From: an uncultured Brevibacillus sp.
GTDB lineage: Bacteria; Bacillota; Bacilli; Brevibacillales; Brevibacillaceae
Assembly (NCBI GenBank): GCA_946402065.1
Contig: CAMIVR010000006.1
Span: 1-64,000 of the forward strand
Direction of reading: 5' to 3'
Length of the DNA: 64,000 nt
A program made the position numbers and the translations under genes. A model generated the notes under the pieces. The model saw only the letters and a program-made list of their open reading frames with translations, was not told where the DNA came from and did no database searches. Shown in pieces: positions 28,184 to 36,812 of this stretch. How positions within the stretch are numbered: the first letter of the stretch is position 1; each line of letters starts with the position of its first letter.

Positions 28184-29269
28184 TTACGTTTCTGCCGGAA
28201 CAAGCGTGGCGTCCTTGCTGTTCCAGCCGACACAAATCTCCTCCCCGACGGACAGCATCTCTGTGTGGCGCGTTGACGCCTTGATGGTCATTTCTTCTCC
28301 GTACGACGTTTCAGCTTTTACCTTGACAGAGTCACCTACATAAATTTTTTCGCGTACAATCACGTGGAGGATGTTTTCATAGGCTCCAGCCTCATCAGTC
28401 AACTGAACATTCTCCGGCCGTACGGCAATGTATACGTCCTTGCTGCTTAACGACTGCTCGGCAAGCGCATAGAAGCTGCGGCTGTTATCGCCAGCCAGCT
28501 TGACGACCAGCTTTTCGCCTTCAGTTGCGGTAATCTGTCCGACCAGCAGGTTAATCTCGCCGATAAACTCTGCGACGAACTTGTTGCGCGGCTTTTGATA
28601 GATTTCCTCCGGTGAAGAAATCTGCTCGATCCTGCCCCGGTTCATCACGCAGACACGGTCAGACATGACCAGTGCCTCTTCCTGATCATGAGTGACACTG
28701 ATCGTCGTAATGCCGAGCTTTTCCTGAATGTGCTTGATTTCCAGCTGCATTTTTTCGCGCAAATTTTTATCCAGCGCTCCCAGCGGCTCGTCCAATAAGA
28801 GCAGCGGCGGATTGAACACGATCGCTCGCGCCAGCGCGACCCGCTGCTGCTGCCCACCGCTCAACTGGCTCGGATAGCGGTCGGCAAAGTCAGCGAGGTG
28901 GACCAATTGCAGAATGTTTCGCACTCTTTCCCTAATCTGATCTTTATCAATCTTCCGAATTTTTAGCGGGTAGGCAATGTTGTCGGCGACGGTCATATGC
29001 GGGAAGAGCGCATAGTTTTGAAACAACATGCCTATGTCGCGCTCATACGGCTTCTTCTTCGTAATGTCCTGATTGTTTAGACGAATCGACCCGTCGCTGA
29101 GCTCCTCAAAACCGGCGATCAGCTTCAGCAAAGAGGTTTTGCCGGAGCCGGACGGGCCTAAAATGGTTAAAAACTCACCTTTCTTTACCTCAAGGTTGAC
29201 ACTGTCAACGGCTTTTACCCGCTTGTAATACTTCGTCGCTGCTTGCAAGGCGAGATGAGTTTCATTCAT
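28184..29269 (-). CDS. Polyamine/omega-amino acid ABC importer ATPase (PotA-like), copy 1
   Basis: ATPase of the importer, 361 aa. Walker A is GPSGSGKTS near residue 38, the signature LSGGQQQRVALARAI near 134, and Walker B LLLLDEPLGALD. A C-terminal TOBE_2 regulatory domain spans about 275-350. It follows gabT by 3 nt, so the catabolic and transport genes are one transcript. It precedes its binding protein, an order repeated in the copy-2 operon. Confidence 0.92.
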   Translation of the reverse strand: MNETHLALQAATKYYKRVKAVDSVNLEVKKGEFLTILGPSGSGKTSLLKLIAGFEELSDGSIRLNNQDITKKKPYERDIGMLFQNYALFPHMTVADNIAYPLKIRKIDKDQIRERVRNILQLVHLADFADRYPSQLSGGQQQRVALARAIVFNPPLLLLDEPLGALDKNLREKMQLEIKHIQEKLGITTISVTHDQEEALVMSDRVCVMNRGRIEQISSPEEIYQKPRNKFVAEFIGEINLLVGQITATEGEKLVVKLAGDNSRSFYALAEQSLSSKDVYIAVRPENVQLTDEAGAYENILHVIVREKIYVGDSVKVKAETSYGEEMTIKASTRHTEMLSVGEEICVGWNSKDATLVPAET

Positions 29270-29272
29270 CTG

Positions 29273-30625
29273 CTACACTCCTTCTCCTTGCTTTTGCACA
29301 CTGGCGATGACCCCTTCGAGGATATCCAGACCTTTGTCCAGCTGCTCATCCGTAATGACGAGCGGCGGCAAGAAGCGCAGGATATTACCGTTCAACCCGG
29401 CACTCAACCCGATCAAACCGTGCTTCCAGCACAGCTGGACAATCTCTGCCGTCGCCTGCTGGGCCGGCTCCTTCGTCCGGCGGTCCGTCACGAGCTCCAT
29501 GGCAACCATCGCTCCGAGTCCGCGTACATCGCCGATGAGGGGATACTTCAGCTGCATTTCTGCAAAACGGCTCAGCATGCGCTCCCCAATGACCTGCGCT
29601 CGCCAGACGAGGTTCTCTTCTGCGATCACGTCAAGCACAGCCATCCCGGCAACGCAAGACATCGGACTGCCGGCGAACGTACCGCCTAACTGTCCCGCAG
29701 CGGAAGCGTCCATCAATTCGGCCCGGCCTGTAACAGCACTGAGCGGCATCCCGGCGGCGATCGACTTCGACGACACCATGATATCGGCGGCTACGCCAAA
29801 GTGCTCCATCGCAAACAGCTTGCCGGTGCGGGCAAAACCGGTCTGAATCTCATCGGCAATCATCAGGATGCCGTATTTGTCGCACAATTTTCTGATCCCC
29901 TGGACAAAATTGGCTGACGGCACGACGAACCCGCCTTCTCCCTGCACCGGTTCCATAATAATCGCTGCGACATCCTCCGCCGCCACTTCCCCGAGGAAAA
30001 ACTCTTCAATCCGACGCAGCACCTGCGCATCGACAGCATCCGGGGACATCTCCTCGGCGTCGCGGTAGTAATACGGATAAGGAATTTTGTACGTGTCCGG
30101 CGCAAAAGGACCAAAGCGGAATTTATACGGCTTGACCTTGCTCGTCAGCGACATCGTCATCAAGGTGCGGCCATGATAGCCGCGGGTAAAGGACAGGATC
30201 GACTTCCGGCCTGTAGCCGCACGGGCGATTTTGACGGCATTTTCGACCGCTTCGGCACCGCTGTTGACAAACATCGTCTTTTTGGCAAAATCTCCCGGCG
30301 TGGCTGCATTCAAGCGCTCCGCCAAACTGACGTAGCTGTCGTAGGGCAGGACATGAAAACAGGTATGGATAAACTGCGCGGCTTGCTCCTGCAGGGCCTT
30401 GACCACTTTGGGATGGCAGTGGCCGATGTTTTGAATTCCGATTCCGCCGGCAAAATCGATGTAGGTGTTGCCGTCTACATCGGTAATCAGCGCTCCTTGG
30501 GCCGCTTGTACGTAAAGCGGAGTGATGTTATACGGGCCGACCGGGACTGCCTGATGTCTGCGTGCATGCAGCGCTTGCGACTTTGTCCCCGGAATCGTCG
30601 CAGTGTTTTGTTGCGAAGTGCTCAT
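29273..30625 (-). CDS. gabT: 4-aminobutyrate / 5-aminovalerate transaminase
   Basis: Class III PLP-dependent aminotransferase, 450 aa, moving the omega-amino group of GABA or 5-aminovalerate to 2-oxoglutarate. Family blocks are visible: DFAGGIGIQNIGHCHPKVV near 56, the PLP phosphate loop NSGAEAVENAVKIAR near 121, YHGRT near 150, EPVQGEGG near 222, DEIQTGFARTG near 253 and the Schiff-base Lys in SSKSIAAGMP near 283. It sits between gabD (43 nt upstream) and the importer ATPase. CsiD and LhgO in the same unit argue that 5-aminovalerate from lysine or cadaverine is a natural substrate. Confidence 0.93.
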   Translation of the reverse strand: MSTSQQNTATIPGTKSQALHARRHQAVPVGPYNITPLYVQAAQGALITDVDGNTYIDFAGGIGIQNIGHCHPKVVKALQEQAAQFIHTCFHVLPYDSYVSLAERLNAATPGDFAKKTMFVNSGAEAVENAVKIARAATGRKSILSFTRGYHGRTLMTMSLTSKVKPYKFRFGPFAPDTYKIPYPYYYRDAEEMSPDAVDAQVLRRIEEFFLGEVAAEDVAAIIMEPVQGEGGFVVPSANFVQGIRKLCDKYGILMIADEIQTGFARTGKLFAMEHFGVAADIMVSSKSIAAGMPLSAVTGRAELMDASAAGQLGGTFAGSPMSCVAGMAVLDVIAEENLVWRAQVIGERMLSRFAEMQLKYPLIGDVRGLGAMVAMELVTDRRTKEPAQQATAEIVQLCWKHGLIGLSAGLNGNILRFLPPLVITDEQLDKGLDILEGVIASVQKQGEGV

Positions 30626-30668
30626 GATCTTACCCCTCCATTTTCGTTTTGTTTGCCACCGACTTCCG

Positions 30669-32135
30669 TTACGCTTTGATCGTAATCGTCTTGACCGAAG
30701 TGAAAAACTCCATCGCAGCTCTTCCCTGCTCGCGTGAATGGGAGCTGGATTCCTTCATCCCGCCAAACGGCGCTTGCAGCTCCACGCCTGAGCTTTCCCC
30801 GTTTACCCGGATCATCCCGGCGTCCATTTCCTGGATGTAGTTCATCATTTCATCCAGCCGATTGGTAAAAATCGACGCGCTCAAGCCGTAGCGCACATCG
30901 TTGGCTACTTCCAGCGCTTGCTGGAGATTGTCCACTTTCAGCAAAGCCAGGACCGGACCGAAAATCTCGTCCTGGGCAATCGACATGCCAGGCTCGACGT
31001 CTTCAAACAAGGTCGGGGCGATGTAGTAGCCTTCCGCCAATGCCCCCTCTGTCAGCGCTTCCCCGCCAAGCACCAGTGTCGCGCCTTCTGCCTTGCCCCG
31101 CTCAATGGCGGCAAGCACGCTGTGAAACTGGTTTTTCGAGGCGACCGGACCCATGTACGAGTCGGCTTCCAGCCCATTCGCGACGCGGATGCTGCGGATT
31201 TTTTCGATCACTTTTTCCCGGAACGCGGCGTACACCTCCTTCACTACGATAGCGCGACTGGTCGCTGTGCATTTTTGCCCCGACGACTTCATGCTGCCGC
31301 TCACCGTCAGCTCCGCAGCCAGCTCGAGATCTGCGCTCTCCGTGACGATCACCGGGTTTTTGCCGCCCATCTCCAGCTGGTACTTGCCGCCGCGAGCCAG
31401 CACCTTGGCTGCGATGATGCTGCCGACGGCATTGGAGCCGGTGAAGCTGACCGCTTTTACGTCGGGATGCTCACTGAGCACGTTGCCGATGACCGAGCCT
31501 GAGCCGCTGACGAGATTGACCACACCCGGCGGGAATCCGGCATCGATAAAGCACTTGATGACCTGAATCGCCGTCACGGTCGTTTCCAGGGCCGGCTTGA
31601 TCACGACGGTGTTGCCGTAGACGAGCGCTGGCGCCATTTTCCATACGGGAATCGCGACCGGGAAATTCCACGGCGTGATCAAACCGACGACGCCGAGCGG
31701 CACGCGGGACGTAAACAGCAGCGCCCCTTCGTCACTCGAGGGAATGACCTCGCCTACCGCACGCAAGCCTTCAGATGCGTAGTAGCGCAAGATCGCTACC
31801 GCCCGCGCCGTTTCCCCCTTGGCCTCGACCAGCGTTTTGCCCATTTCCCGGGTCATCGTCTCCGCGATTTGATCCAATCGCTGTTCGAGAATGTCGGCTG
31901 TCTTGCGCAGATATTCGCCGCGGGTCGGGCCGGCGAGTTTCCGCCAGCCCTCCGCAGCCGCTTTTGCCGCAGCTACAGCTTGATCCACGTCCTCCTTTGT
32001 CGACAGCGGTACATACCCGACTACCTCCCGTTTGTCAGCAGGGTTGAGGCTTGCTTCGACATCGCCTGAGCCCGCGTCCAGCCAACTGCCGTTTATCACG
32101 TTTTGGTAGGTGTTGTTTGCTGTTTTCATAGACAT
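30669..32135 (-). CDS. gabD: Succinate/glutarate-semialdehyde dehydrogenase
   Basis: NAD(P)-dependent aldehyde dehydrogenase, 488 aa. Visible: the cofactor motif FTGSNAVGS near 230, the general-base Glu in LEMGGKNP near 256, the nucleophile Cys in [11 protein letters not shown] near 290, and [11 protein letters not shown] near 390. ATG 32135 is chosen because AAGGGGGG lies just before it; the open frame extends 15 codons further without a site. It oxidises the semialdehyde made by GabT. It is more like the ketoglutarate-semialdehyde subgroup of Firmicutes than E. coli GabD, so exact chain length is open. Confidence 0.88.
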   Translation of the reverse strand: MSMKTANNTYQNVINGSWLDAGSGDVEASLNPADKREVVGYVPLSTKEDVDQAVAAAKAAAEGWRKLAGPTRGEYLRKTADILEQRLDQIAETMTREMGKTLVEAKGETARAVAILRYYASEGLRAVGEVIPSSDEGALLFTSRVPLGVVGLITPWNFPVAIPVWKMAPALVYGNTVVIKPALETTVTAIQVIKCFIDAGFPPGVVNLVSGSGSVIGNVLSEHPDVKAVSFTGSNAVGSIIAAKVLARGGKYQLEMGGKNPVIVTESADLELAAELTVSGSMKSSGQKCTATSRAIVVKEVYAAFREKVIEKIRSIRVANGLEADSYMGPVASKNQFHSVLAAIERGKAEGATLVLGGEALTEGALAEGYYIAPTLFEDVEPGMSIAQDEIFGPVLALLKVDNLQQALEVANDVRYGLSASIFTNRLDEMMNYIQEMDAGMIRVNGESSGVELQAPFGGMKESSSHSREQGRAAMEFFTSVKTITIKA

Positions 32136-32193
32136 TGCTGCCCCCCTTACCTTTGTTCCTGAAAGAATTTTCTTGTCCATCGTCCATCTCTGC

Positions 32194-33420
32194 TCAAGAT
32201 ATAGCGTACACCCTGCGAAGCCTGGCGAGCTCTACCGTGCGCTCCGCCACCGTTCGGCCAATCATGATCGATGCCGTAGCTGCCGGCGAAGGAGCATTGC
32301 ACACGTGAATGCTGTTTTTCCCTTCGATGATATGGAAGTCATCGACCAGACTGCCGTCGGGCTTCAACGCTTGTGCCCGCACTCCGGCTGCTGCCGGGAC
32401 GAGATCGTCGGCCTGGATTTCCGGGATCAACTGCTGCAGGCTTTTGACAAAGGCCGCCTTGCTGAATGAACGGACCATCTCTTCCATGCCCTCTTTCCAG
32501 TAGGTGCCCGCCAGCTTCCAAAAGCCGGGGTAAGTCATAATTTCGGAAAAATCCTTCAGGTTGAAATCGGTTTTGCGATACCCTTCCCGTTTCAAGCTGA
32601 GCACGGCATTCGGTCCAGCCTCGACATGCCCGCCGATCATCCGGGTAAAATGCACCCCTAAAAACGGGAAGGCCGGATTCGGTACGGGATAGATCAGATG
32701 CTTGACGAGATAGCGCTTCTCCGGCTTGAGCTCGTAGTATTCGCCGCGAAAGGGCACGATCTTCATATCCGTCTGCACACCGCTGTTCCTGGCGACCCGG
32801 TCGCTGTGCAGTCCTGAGCAATTGATCAGAAAGCGGGCGTGAAACGAACCGCGATTCGTTTCAATCGTCACCCCGCCGCCTGTTTCCGCGACCTTTTCCA
32901 CGCGCGTGCTGAGCTGCAAATCTCCACCGTGTCGGGCAATGATCGCGGCAAATGTCTCACATACCTGCTTGTAGTTGACGATTCCGGCCATCGGCACGCG
33001 GATGGCGGCCAGACCGTTGACGTGCGGTTCGATTTCTTTTAATTCGCCTGCGCTGATCTTGCTAATGCCCAACCCGTTTGCCAGACCGCGCTCCAGCAAA
33101 TTATCCAGTAGCGGCAGCTCTTCCGGTTTGGTGGCGGTGATCACCTTGCCGCAAATCTCATGCTCAATGCCGTGCTCGCGGCAAAACTCCACCATCGCCT
33201 GGCTGCCTTCCCGGGCGAACTTCGCCTTGAAGCTGCCCGGTTTGTAGTAAATGCCGGAATGAATGACACCGCTGTTGTGACCCGTCTGGTGTTTTGCCCA
33301 GCTGTCTTCCTTCTCCAAAACCAGTATGGTCGCCTGTGGATTTCGCTGGCACAAGGCCATTCCTGTGGCGAGTCCGACAATCCCTCCGCCCACAATGGCA
33401 AAATCATACATCGCTGCCAC
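32194..33420 (-). CDS. lhgO: L-2-hydroxyglutarate dehydrogenase/oxidase
   Basis: FAD-dependent enzyme of the DAO superfamily, 408 aa, converting L-2-hydroxyglutarate to 2-oxoglutarate and feeding electrons to the membrane quinone pool. The dinucleotide motif [16 protein letters not shown] is at about 8-23, [12 protein letters not shown] near 48-59, and the C-terminal [14 protein letters not shown] near 375. It lies 14 nt after csiD and 58 nt before gabD. That is the same partner order as E. coli csiD-lhgO-gabD-gabT, and it makes the assignment secure. Confidence 0.94.
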   Translation of the reverse strand: MAAMYDFAIVGGGIVGLATGMALCQRNPQATILVLEKEDSWAKHQTGHNSGVIHSGIYYKPGSFKAKFAREGSQAMVEFCREHGIEHEICGKVITATKPEELPLLDNLLERGLANGLGISKISAGELKEIEPHVNGLAAIRVPMAGIVNYKQVCETFAAIIARHGGDLQLSTRVEKVAETGGGVTIETNRGSFHARFLINCSGLHSDRVARNSGVQTDMKIVPFRGEYYELKPEKRYLVKHLIYPVPNPAFPFLGVHFTRMIGGHVEAGPNAVLSLKREGYRKTDFNLKDFSEIMTYPGFWKLAGTYWKEGMEEMVRSFSKAAFVKSLQQLIPEIQADDLVPAAAGVRAQALKPDGSLVDDFHIIEGKNSIHVCNAPSPAATASIMIGRTVAERTVELARLRRVYAIS

Positions 33421-33434
33421 TCCTCTCTCGCGCT

Positions 33435-34373
33435 CTACCGCTTGGCAAAGACACCACGTTGTCTCATCAACTCACGGTGCAGCTCCGGATTTTTTTCGAA
33501 AGCTGCGCGGCCATGCAGCCAAAACGTATTGTTCAGCATGACCAAATCGCCGATCGGCAGCGACAGCGCATGCGTAGCCGGGCTGTTTTCCATCGATTCG
33601 GACAGCTCTTTCAAGTAAATCGCCTGTTCAATCGTCTCCGGCTGGACGAATTGGTCGATAAAGCAGATGCAGGGCGCGTTGTTTTGGTCAAAGAATGTCT
33701 CGCGGTACACGACCTGCTCGACATTTTTGCTGGCAGGCGCTTTGTACAGGAATTTATACGAAGCCAACGGGTGCTTGCAGAACTTCTCCAGCTCTTCCCA
33801 ATCATCCAGATGCAAGAGACGCGACTCCCCGCCGACGGCATTTTTCTCATCCATTTTCATCATCAGCAGCCAGTCTGTCGGCTCATCGACGAACGTTCCA
33901 TCCGTGTGCAGGGTAAACAGACGGTAGGCTTGACGCAGGTACGAGTCGCTGTTGTCCGTATCCTTTACCGTAAACCGCGCGTAGAACGTGCCTGACATCG
34001 CATCGTGGTTCGGCAGCCCGACGAGATGGGTCAACGCCGTGGCGAATTTGACGTAATCTTCCGTATCGCTGGTCGTTCCCTGCACCCCAATGGTGAAGCC
34101 GCCTGTTTGCCGGTCGTGCAGGATGCCCCGGATCGCCTCGACGAACGATTGGCCAAACAAGTCGCGCATTTCCGCGGCCAGAATCAGCCGCATGAACGGT
34201 ACGTACTGCAGCCGCTGCGAGCCTTCGCCCTGCAGTGACGTGAAGAATTGACCGAGCAGCTCGCTGTTTAGCTCGATGTGATACAAGCGTTTGTGGTGCG
34301 GATGCGGTTTGATTTCGTAGCCTGCTTTCTTTTGAACAAAGCTCATGTGCGCTGCTTCTGTAACGATACTCAT
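33435..34373 (-). CDS. csiD: Glutarate 2-hydroxylase (CsiD/GlaH)
   Basis: Fe(II)/2-oxoglutarate dioxygenase, 312 aa, hydroxylating glutarate to L-2-hydroxyglutarate. Blocks shared with E. coli CsiD include DAMSGTFYARFTVKDTDNSD and SYLRQAYR, the metal motif LHTDGTFVDE (His and Asp of HxD near 155-157), LLHLDDWEELEKF, FIDQFVQPE, and the distal metal His and 2-oxoglutarate Arg in FWLHGRAAF near 290. ATG 34373 follows GGAGGG. It opens the operon behind a 230-nt leader. No CsiR-type repressor is adjacent. Confidence 0.95.
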   Translation of the reverse strand: MSIVTEAAHMSFVQKKAGYEIKPHPHHKRLYHIELNSELLGQFFTSLQGEGSQRLQYVPFMRLILAAEMRDLFGQSFVEAIRGILHDRQTGGFTIGVQGTTSDTEDYVKFATALTHLVGLPNHDAMSGTFYARFTVKDTDNSDSYLRQAYRLFTLHTDGTFVDEPTDWLLMMKMDEKNAVGGESRLLHLDDWEELEKFCKHPLASYKFLYKAPASKNVEQVVYRETFFDQNNAPCICFIDQFVQPETIEQAIYLKELSESMENSPATHALSLPIGDLVMLNNTFWLHGRAAFEKNPELHRELMRQRGVFAKR

Positions 34374-34423
34374 GAATAACCCTCCATCGTCATTGATTGT
34401 CATTTTTCCCGCTTCGCATAAAT

Positions 34424-34477
34424 AAAAAAGCCAGCTATATACACCCATGAGGATTCATGAGCGTCTATAACTGGCTT
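34424..34477 (-). terminator. Leader terminator upstream of csiD
   Basis: Minus strand: AAGCCAGTTATA pairs with TATAGCTGGCTT through a second stem (ACGCTCATGA with TCATGGGTGT-type G-U pairs), about 22 continuous pairs, followed by TTTTTTATTT. It lies about 130 nt downstream of the promoter and 50 nt before the csiD start, so transcription of the whole unit must pass it. Confidence 0.82.
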
Positions 34478-34612
34478 CGATCTACTTTTCCTCTCCGATC
34501 TCGCGGAGTTCAGAAGATTCGTCAGTGATTTTATTTACTTGAAGACTGAGATTGGTCATTCACCGCTCTCGAAAGGGCTAATCTTTCTGGGAGTGAATGT
34601 ATCGATAGAACC

Positions 34613-34641
34613 ATACTATATTGTTTTTAACTTTCTGTCAA
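34613..34641 (-). promoter_or_regulatory. Sigma-A promoter of the csiD operon
   Basis: Minus strand: -35 TTGACA (34641-34636), 17-nt spacer, -10 TAGTAT (34618-34613; TATAGT overlaps it). The 8-bp inverted copies GAGTGAAT (34591-34598) and ATTCACTC (34643-34650) bracket the promoter, suggesting a regulator bound on both sides. Confidence 0.75.
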
Positions 34642-34755
34642 TATTCACTCTATCAGTGTCTGACCATTCAAAACCTATTACCTTTTTTCCAATCTGTTTT
34701 TTGAACTACCTATAAATTTTAACGATTGATTTTAATGCTAACATAGGAATACAAT

Positions 34756-35307
34756 TTACTTTGCTTCTTTCATAATTTTTAGCATTTTGTCTATCAAATC
34801 AGAATATATTCGCACATTATCTTTTTCGTCCAGATCGTGAACATTAATGCTTTTCGATAATCTTATTAATTCTGTAAATTCTTGTTTTCTTTCTTTAAGA
34901 TTGCTTATATTTTTATTTTGCACTACACTTTGTAACTTACTTGTATAATTAACTATATCATTTAATAAATTATAAATTTTTGATTGGAGCATCGGATGTA
35001 CAATTGGATGTTTGCTGTTTTTTTCAGCCCTTTGAATAACAGAAAATTCATACGTATCGTTTTTTAAAAACCCATCAATTCTTCCTTTCAAGTATGCAAT
35101 CTCGGTATCATTTGAAACACTTGAACTTAAGTCAAGTATTTCCGATAATTCAAAAAGTTCAGCAGAATACCTGTAATAAAATATGTCGTGAGAGATAGAA
35201 TACAAATCTGATTCACAGGAAGAAGATGTAATTACAGATTGATTGTTAGTACAAGAAACTAGAAACATTGAAAAAATAAAAATGAAACTAAAAGCCATCT
35301 TGTTCAT
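34756..35307 (-). CDS. AT-rich lipoprotein of unknown function
   Basis: A 183-aa protein starting at ATG 35307, 7 nt after GGAGG; the nearer ATG at 35313 is too close. The signal peptide ends LVSC, a good lipobox with Cys near 19. The mature part is helical and rich in Ser, Asn and Lys, with no family I recognise. Composition is far more AT-rich than the csiD and importer operons on either side, so it belongs to an acquired island. It follows a broken gene and a 20-bp perfect hairpin. Confidence 0.75.
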   Translation of the reverse strand: MNKMAFSFIFIFSMFLVSCTNNQSVITSSSCESDLYSISHDIFYYRYSAELFELSEILDLSSSVSNDTEIAYLKGRIDGFLKNDTYEFSVIQRAEKNSKHPIVHPMLQSKIYNLLNDIVNYTSKLQSVVQNKNISNLKERKQEFTELIRLSKSINVHDLDEKDNVRIYSDLIDKMLKIMKEAK

Positions 35308-35322
35308 TAACATACCTCCAGC

Positions 35323-35371
35323 CTAATAACAAGTAGCAAGAGTATGGATACCTCTTGCTACTTGTTATTAG
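35323..35371 (-). promoter_or_regulatory. Perfect 20-bp intercistronic hairpin
   Basis: CTAATAACAAGTAGCAAGAG (35323-35342) is the exact inverse complement of 35352-35371, loop 9 nt. On the minus strand it sits between the broken gene and the lipoprotein, and the lipoprotein ribosome site begins right after it. The T-run lies on the plus side only. It may terminate leftover plus-strand transcription or modulate lipoprotein translation. Confidence 0.6.
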
Positions 35372-35385
35372 TTTTTAATCCAGGA

Positions 35386-35800
35386 TTAAGGAATTCTAAG
35401 AGAGTTAGTATCACTAATTTCCCAATTTGCTTCTGAAGATGTTGTTGTGACCGAATACGTTATCGAGCCCGATACTACGTTCATTCCTTGACCCCATGTA
35501 ATGGCCGCTGTACCAGTTGTTGACTTGTTATTAATGTTATAAGTATGCGTGTACTTTGCCCCAAATTTTGCTGACGTTCCAAATTTCTTAGGCGTAACTT
35601 TCACAATGTCGTAATGTGTTGAATAGGAAATTGGTCGAGAATCAAATATGTTAAATAGAACCGTACCCTGTGATGAATAGTCAGCATTCTTCAGTTTGCT
35701 ATTATACTCGTCATCAATAGCATAATCATAGTATTCAAATTTACTTGGATCAAACATAATTCCAAGAACATCATAAGAAGCTGGTTGGTCCTCGACACCG
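35386..35800 (-). pseudogene. 3' part of an AT-rich gene, cut by the transposase fragment
   Basis: The frame reads VEDQPASYDVLGIMFDPSKF, then YYDYAIDDEYNSKL and on to ISDTNSLRIP. It stays open upstream past the internal ATG at 35757 and meets transposase sequence in another frame at about 35800. The beta-rich C-terminal half (YTHTYNINNKSTTGTAAITW) resembles secreted or surface proteins but no family is certain. The 5' half, including any signal peptide, is missing. Translation from 35757 would give 123 aa. Confidence 0.65.
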
Positions 35801-36343
35801 TTTAAACATAATAAAGTCCGGGTTTTCTACTGTTTCGCATCTCGGCCCATCGTGCCTTGCGCCAATCGTTTCCGTGACTTGAAGTGGTTGCCCGTTTTGG
35901 GCCTGCAGAGCGACATGCAGCTTAATCGCAACCCGTTCTCCATGAAAGGGAGCCAAAGGCGTACGGGTTTTCCCCACGGTTATGGTAGTGGAGTCAATCA
36001 GCAGCAATTCTTTGGGAAAAGCAAGTTTTCGCCGGGTTTCCCGGTTGCATTTACGAACAAGCCATTTAAAAAGTTCTTTAAACACCTCAAACGGTACATC
36101 TGCCGCCTTCCCTGAAAAACAGGAATAGTGAACTTCAAGTAAGCCATTGCTGGCAGCACGATCCACGCCAGGACGATAACCCGACCATTCTTCACTAGCT
36201 GCGGCACACCAATACTTCAATAAATGATATACGGTAAATTTTCGAGCCGTATCTACATATCCGACGGCTTGGACAGCGAGCGCAACTTCTTCGGGCGTTA
36301 GCACGGATTGAAGGATGAATGGAATCGTGTTAGACTTTTTCAC
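35771..36343 (-). pseudogene. Truncated IS4-family transposase (IS4Bsu1/IS5377-like)
   Basis: The N-terminal half of a DDE transposase. The block LLIDSTTITVGKTRTPLA carries the first catalytic Asp. FHGERVAIKLHV and ETIGARHDGP follow as in Bacillus/Geobacillus IS4 relatives. Identity ends after ENPDFIM, where VEDRA is expected. The frame then runs 10 codons into foreign DNA and stops, so the second Asp and catalytic Glu are gone. The element cannot move. The GTG start at 36343 is intact; upstream 36344-36450 should hold the left terminal region. Confidence 0.85.
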
Positions 36344-36751
36344 GGAGTCGTCACCTTTTGGTTTGTTTGTAGGGGTACAAACATTTTACCGGGTTGACGG
36401 CTTTTTTTCTACCATTTAATGGTTAATCAACAGGCCTGGTTGTACGTATTAGTTTTGGGGGATTTTATTCGGACAAAAATCTAAAAGTCTCTCTCCTTCA
36501 AAGGTGTGGAAGCGTATTATTGGTATTGAAGAGAATCAGAAATCGGATAGTTTGAACTTGTCAAGGTTGCGTCCCTAGTTAGGAGAAGTAGTGAGGACTG
36601 AAGATTGGGAAGTAAAGAAAGAAGGGGATACAAACAGATACATCACTAAGACAAATTATTAATCGATCAAAGGAATCGCTGATAATGAAATTATTATGGT
36701 TGAAATCGTACATCAAACAATACGACAAAGAAAAATGCTCCCGATATCGTC
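36344..36751. other. Transposon flank and gene-free gap
   Basis: No supported gene. GTTTGTAGGGGTACAAAC (36365-36382) is a near-palindrome close to the transposase start and may belong to an insertion-sequence end. The rest is AT-rich with broken frames on both strands up to the terminator at 36752. Confidence 0.4.
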
Positions 36752-36784
36752 AAAAAAGGCGCCAGCCCGGGCTGACACCTTTTA
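36752..36784 (-). terminator. Terminator of the second importer operon
   Basis: AAGGTGTCAGCCCGGGCTGGCGCCTT on the minus strand is one stem broken by two G-U pairs, with T-runs on both sides, 29 nt after the last permease stop. It is a strong bidirectional intrinsic terminator. Confidence 0.85.
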
Positions 36785-36812
36785 TGCGACAATCCCTTTG
36801 CTCGACCAGCCA

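Noticed and set aside
34480-34606. csiD leader as a T-box, glycine or lysine riboswitch
   Set aside because: The T-box core UGGNACCGCG and the conserved lysine and glycine aptamer segments are not found. A short AATCTCAGTC resemblance to glycine aptamers is not enough.
35386-35757. Intact 123-aa gene starting at ATG 35757
   Set aside because: The frame continues upstream in good protein-like sequence to the transposase junction, and no ribosome site precedes this ATG. It is better explained as the 3' part of a broken gene.
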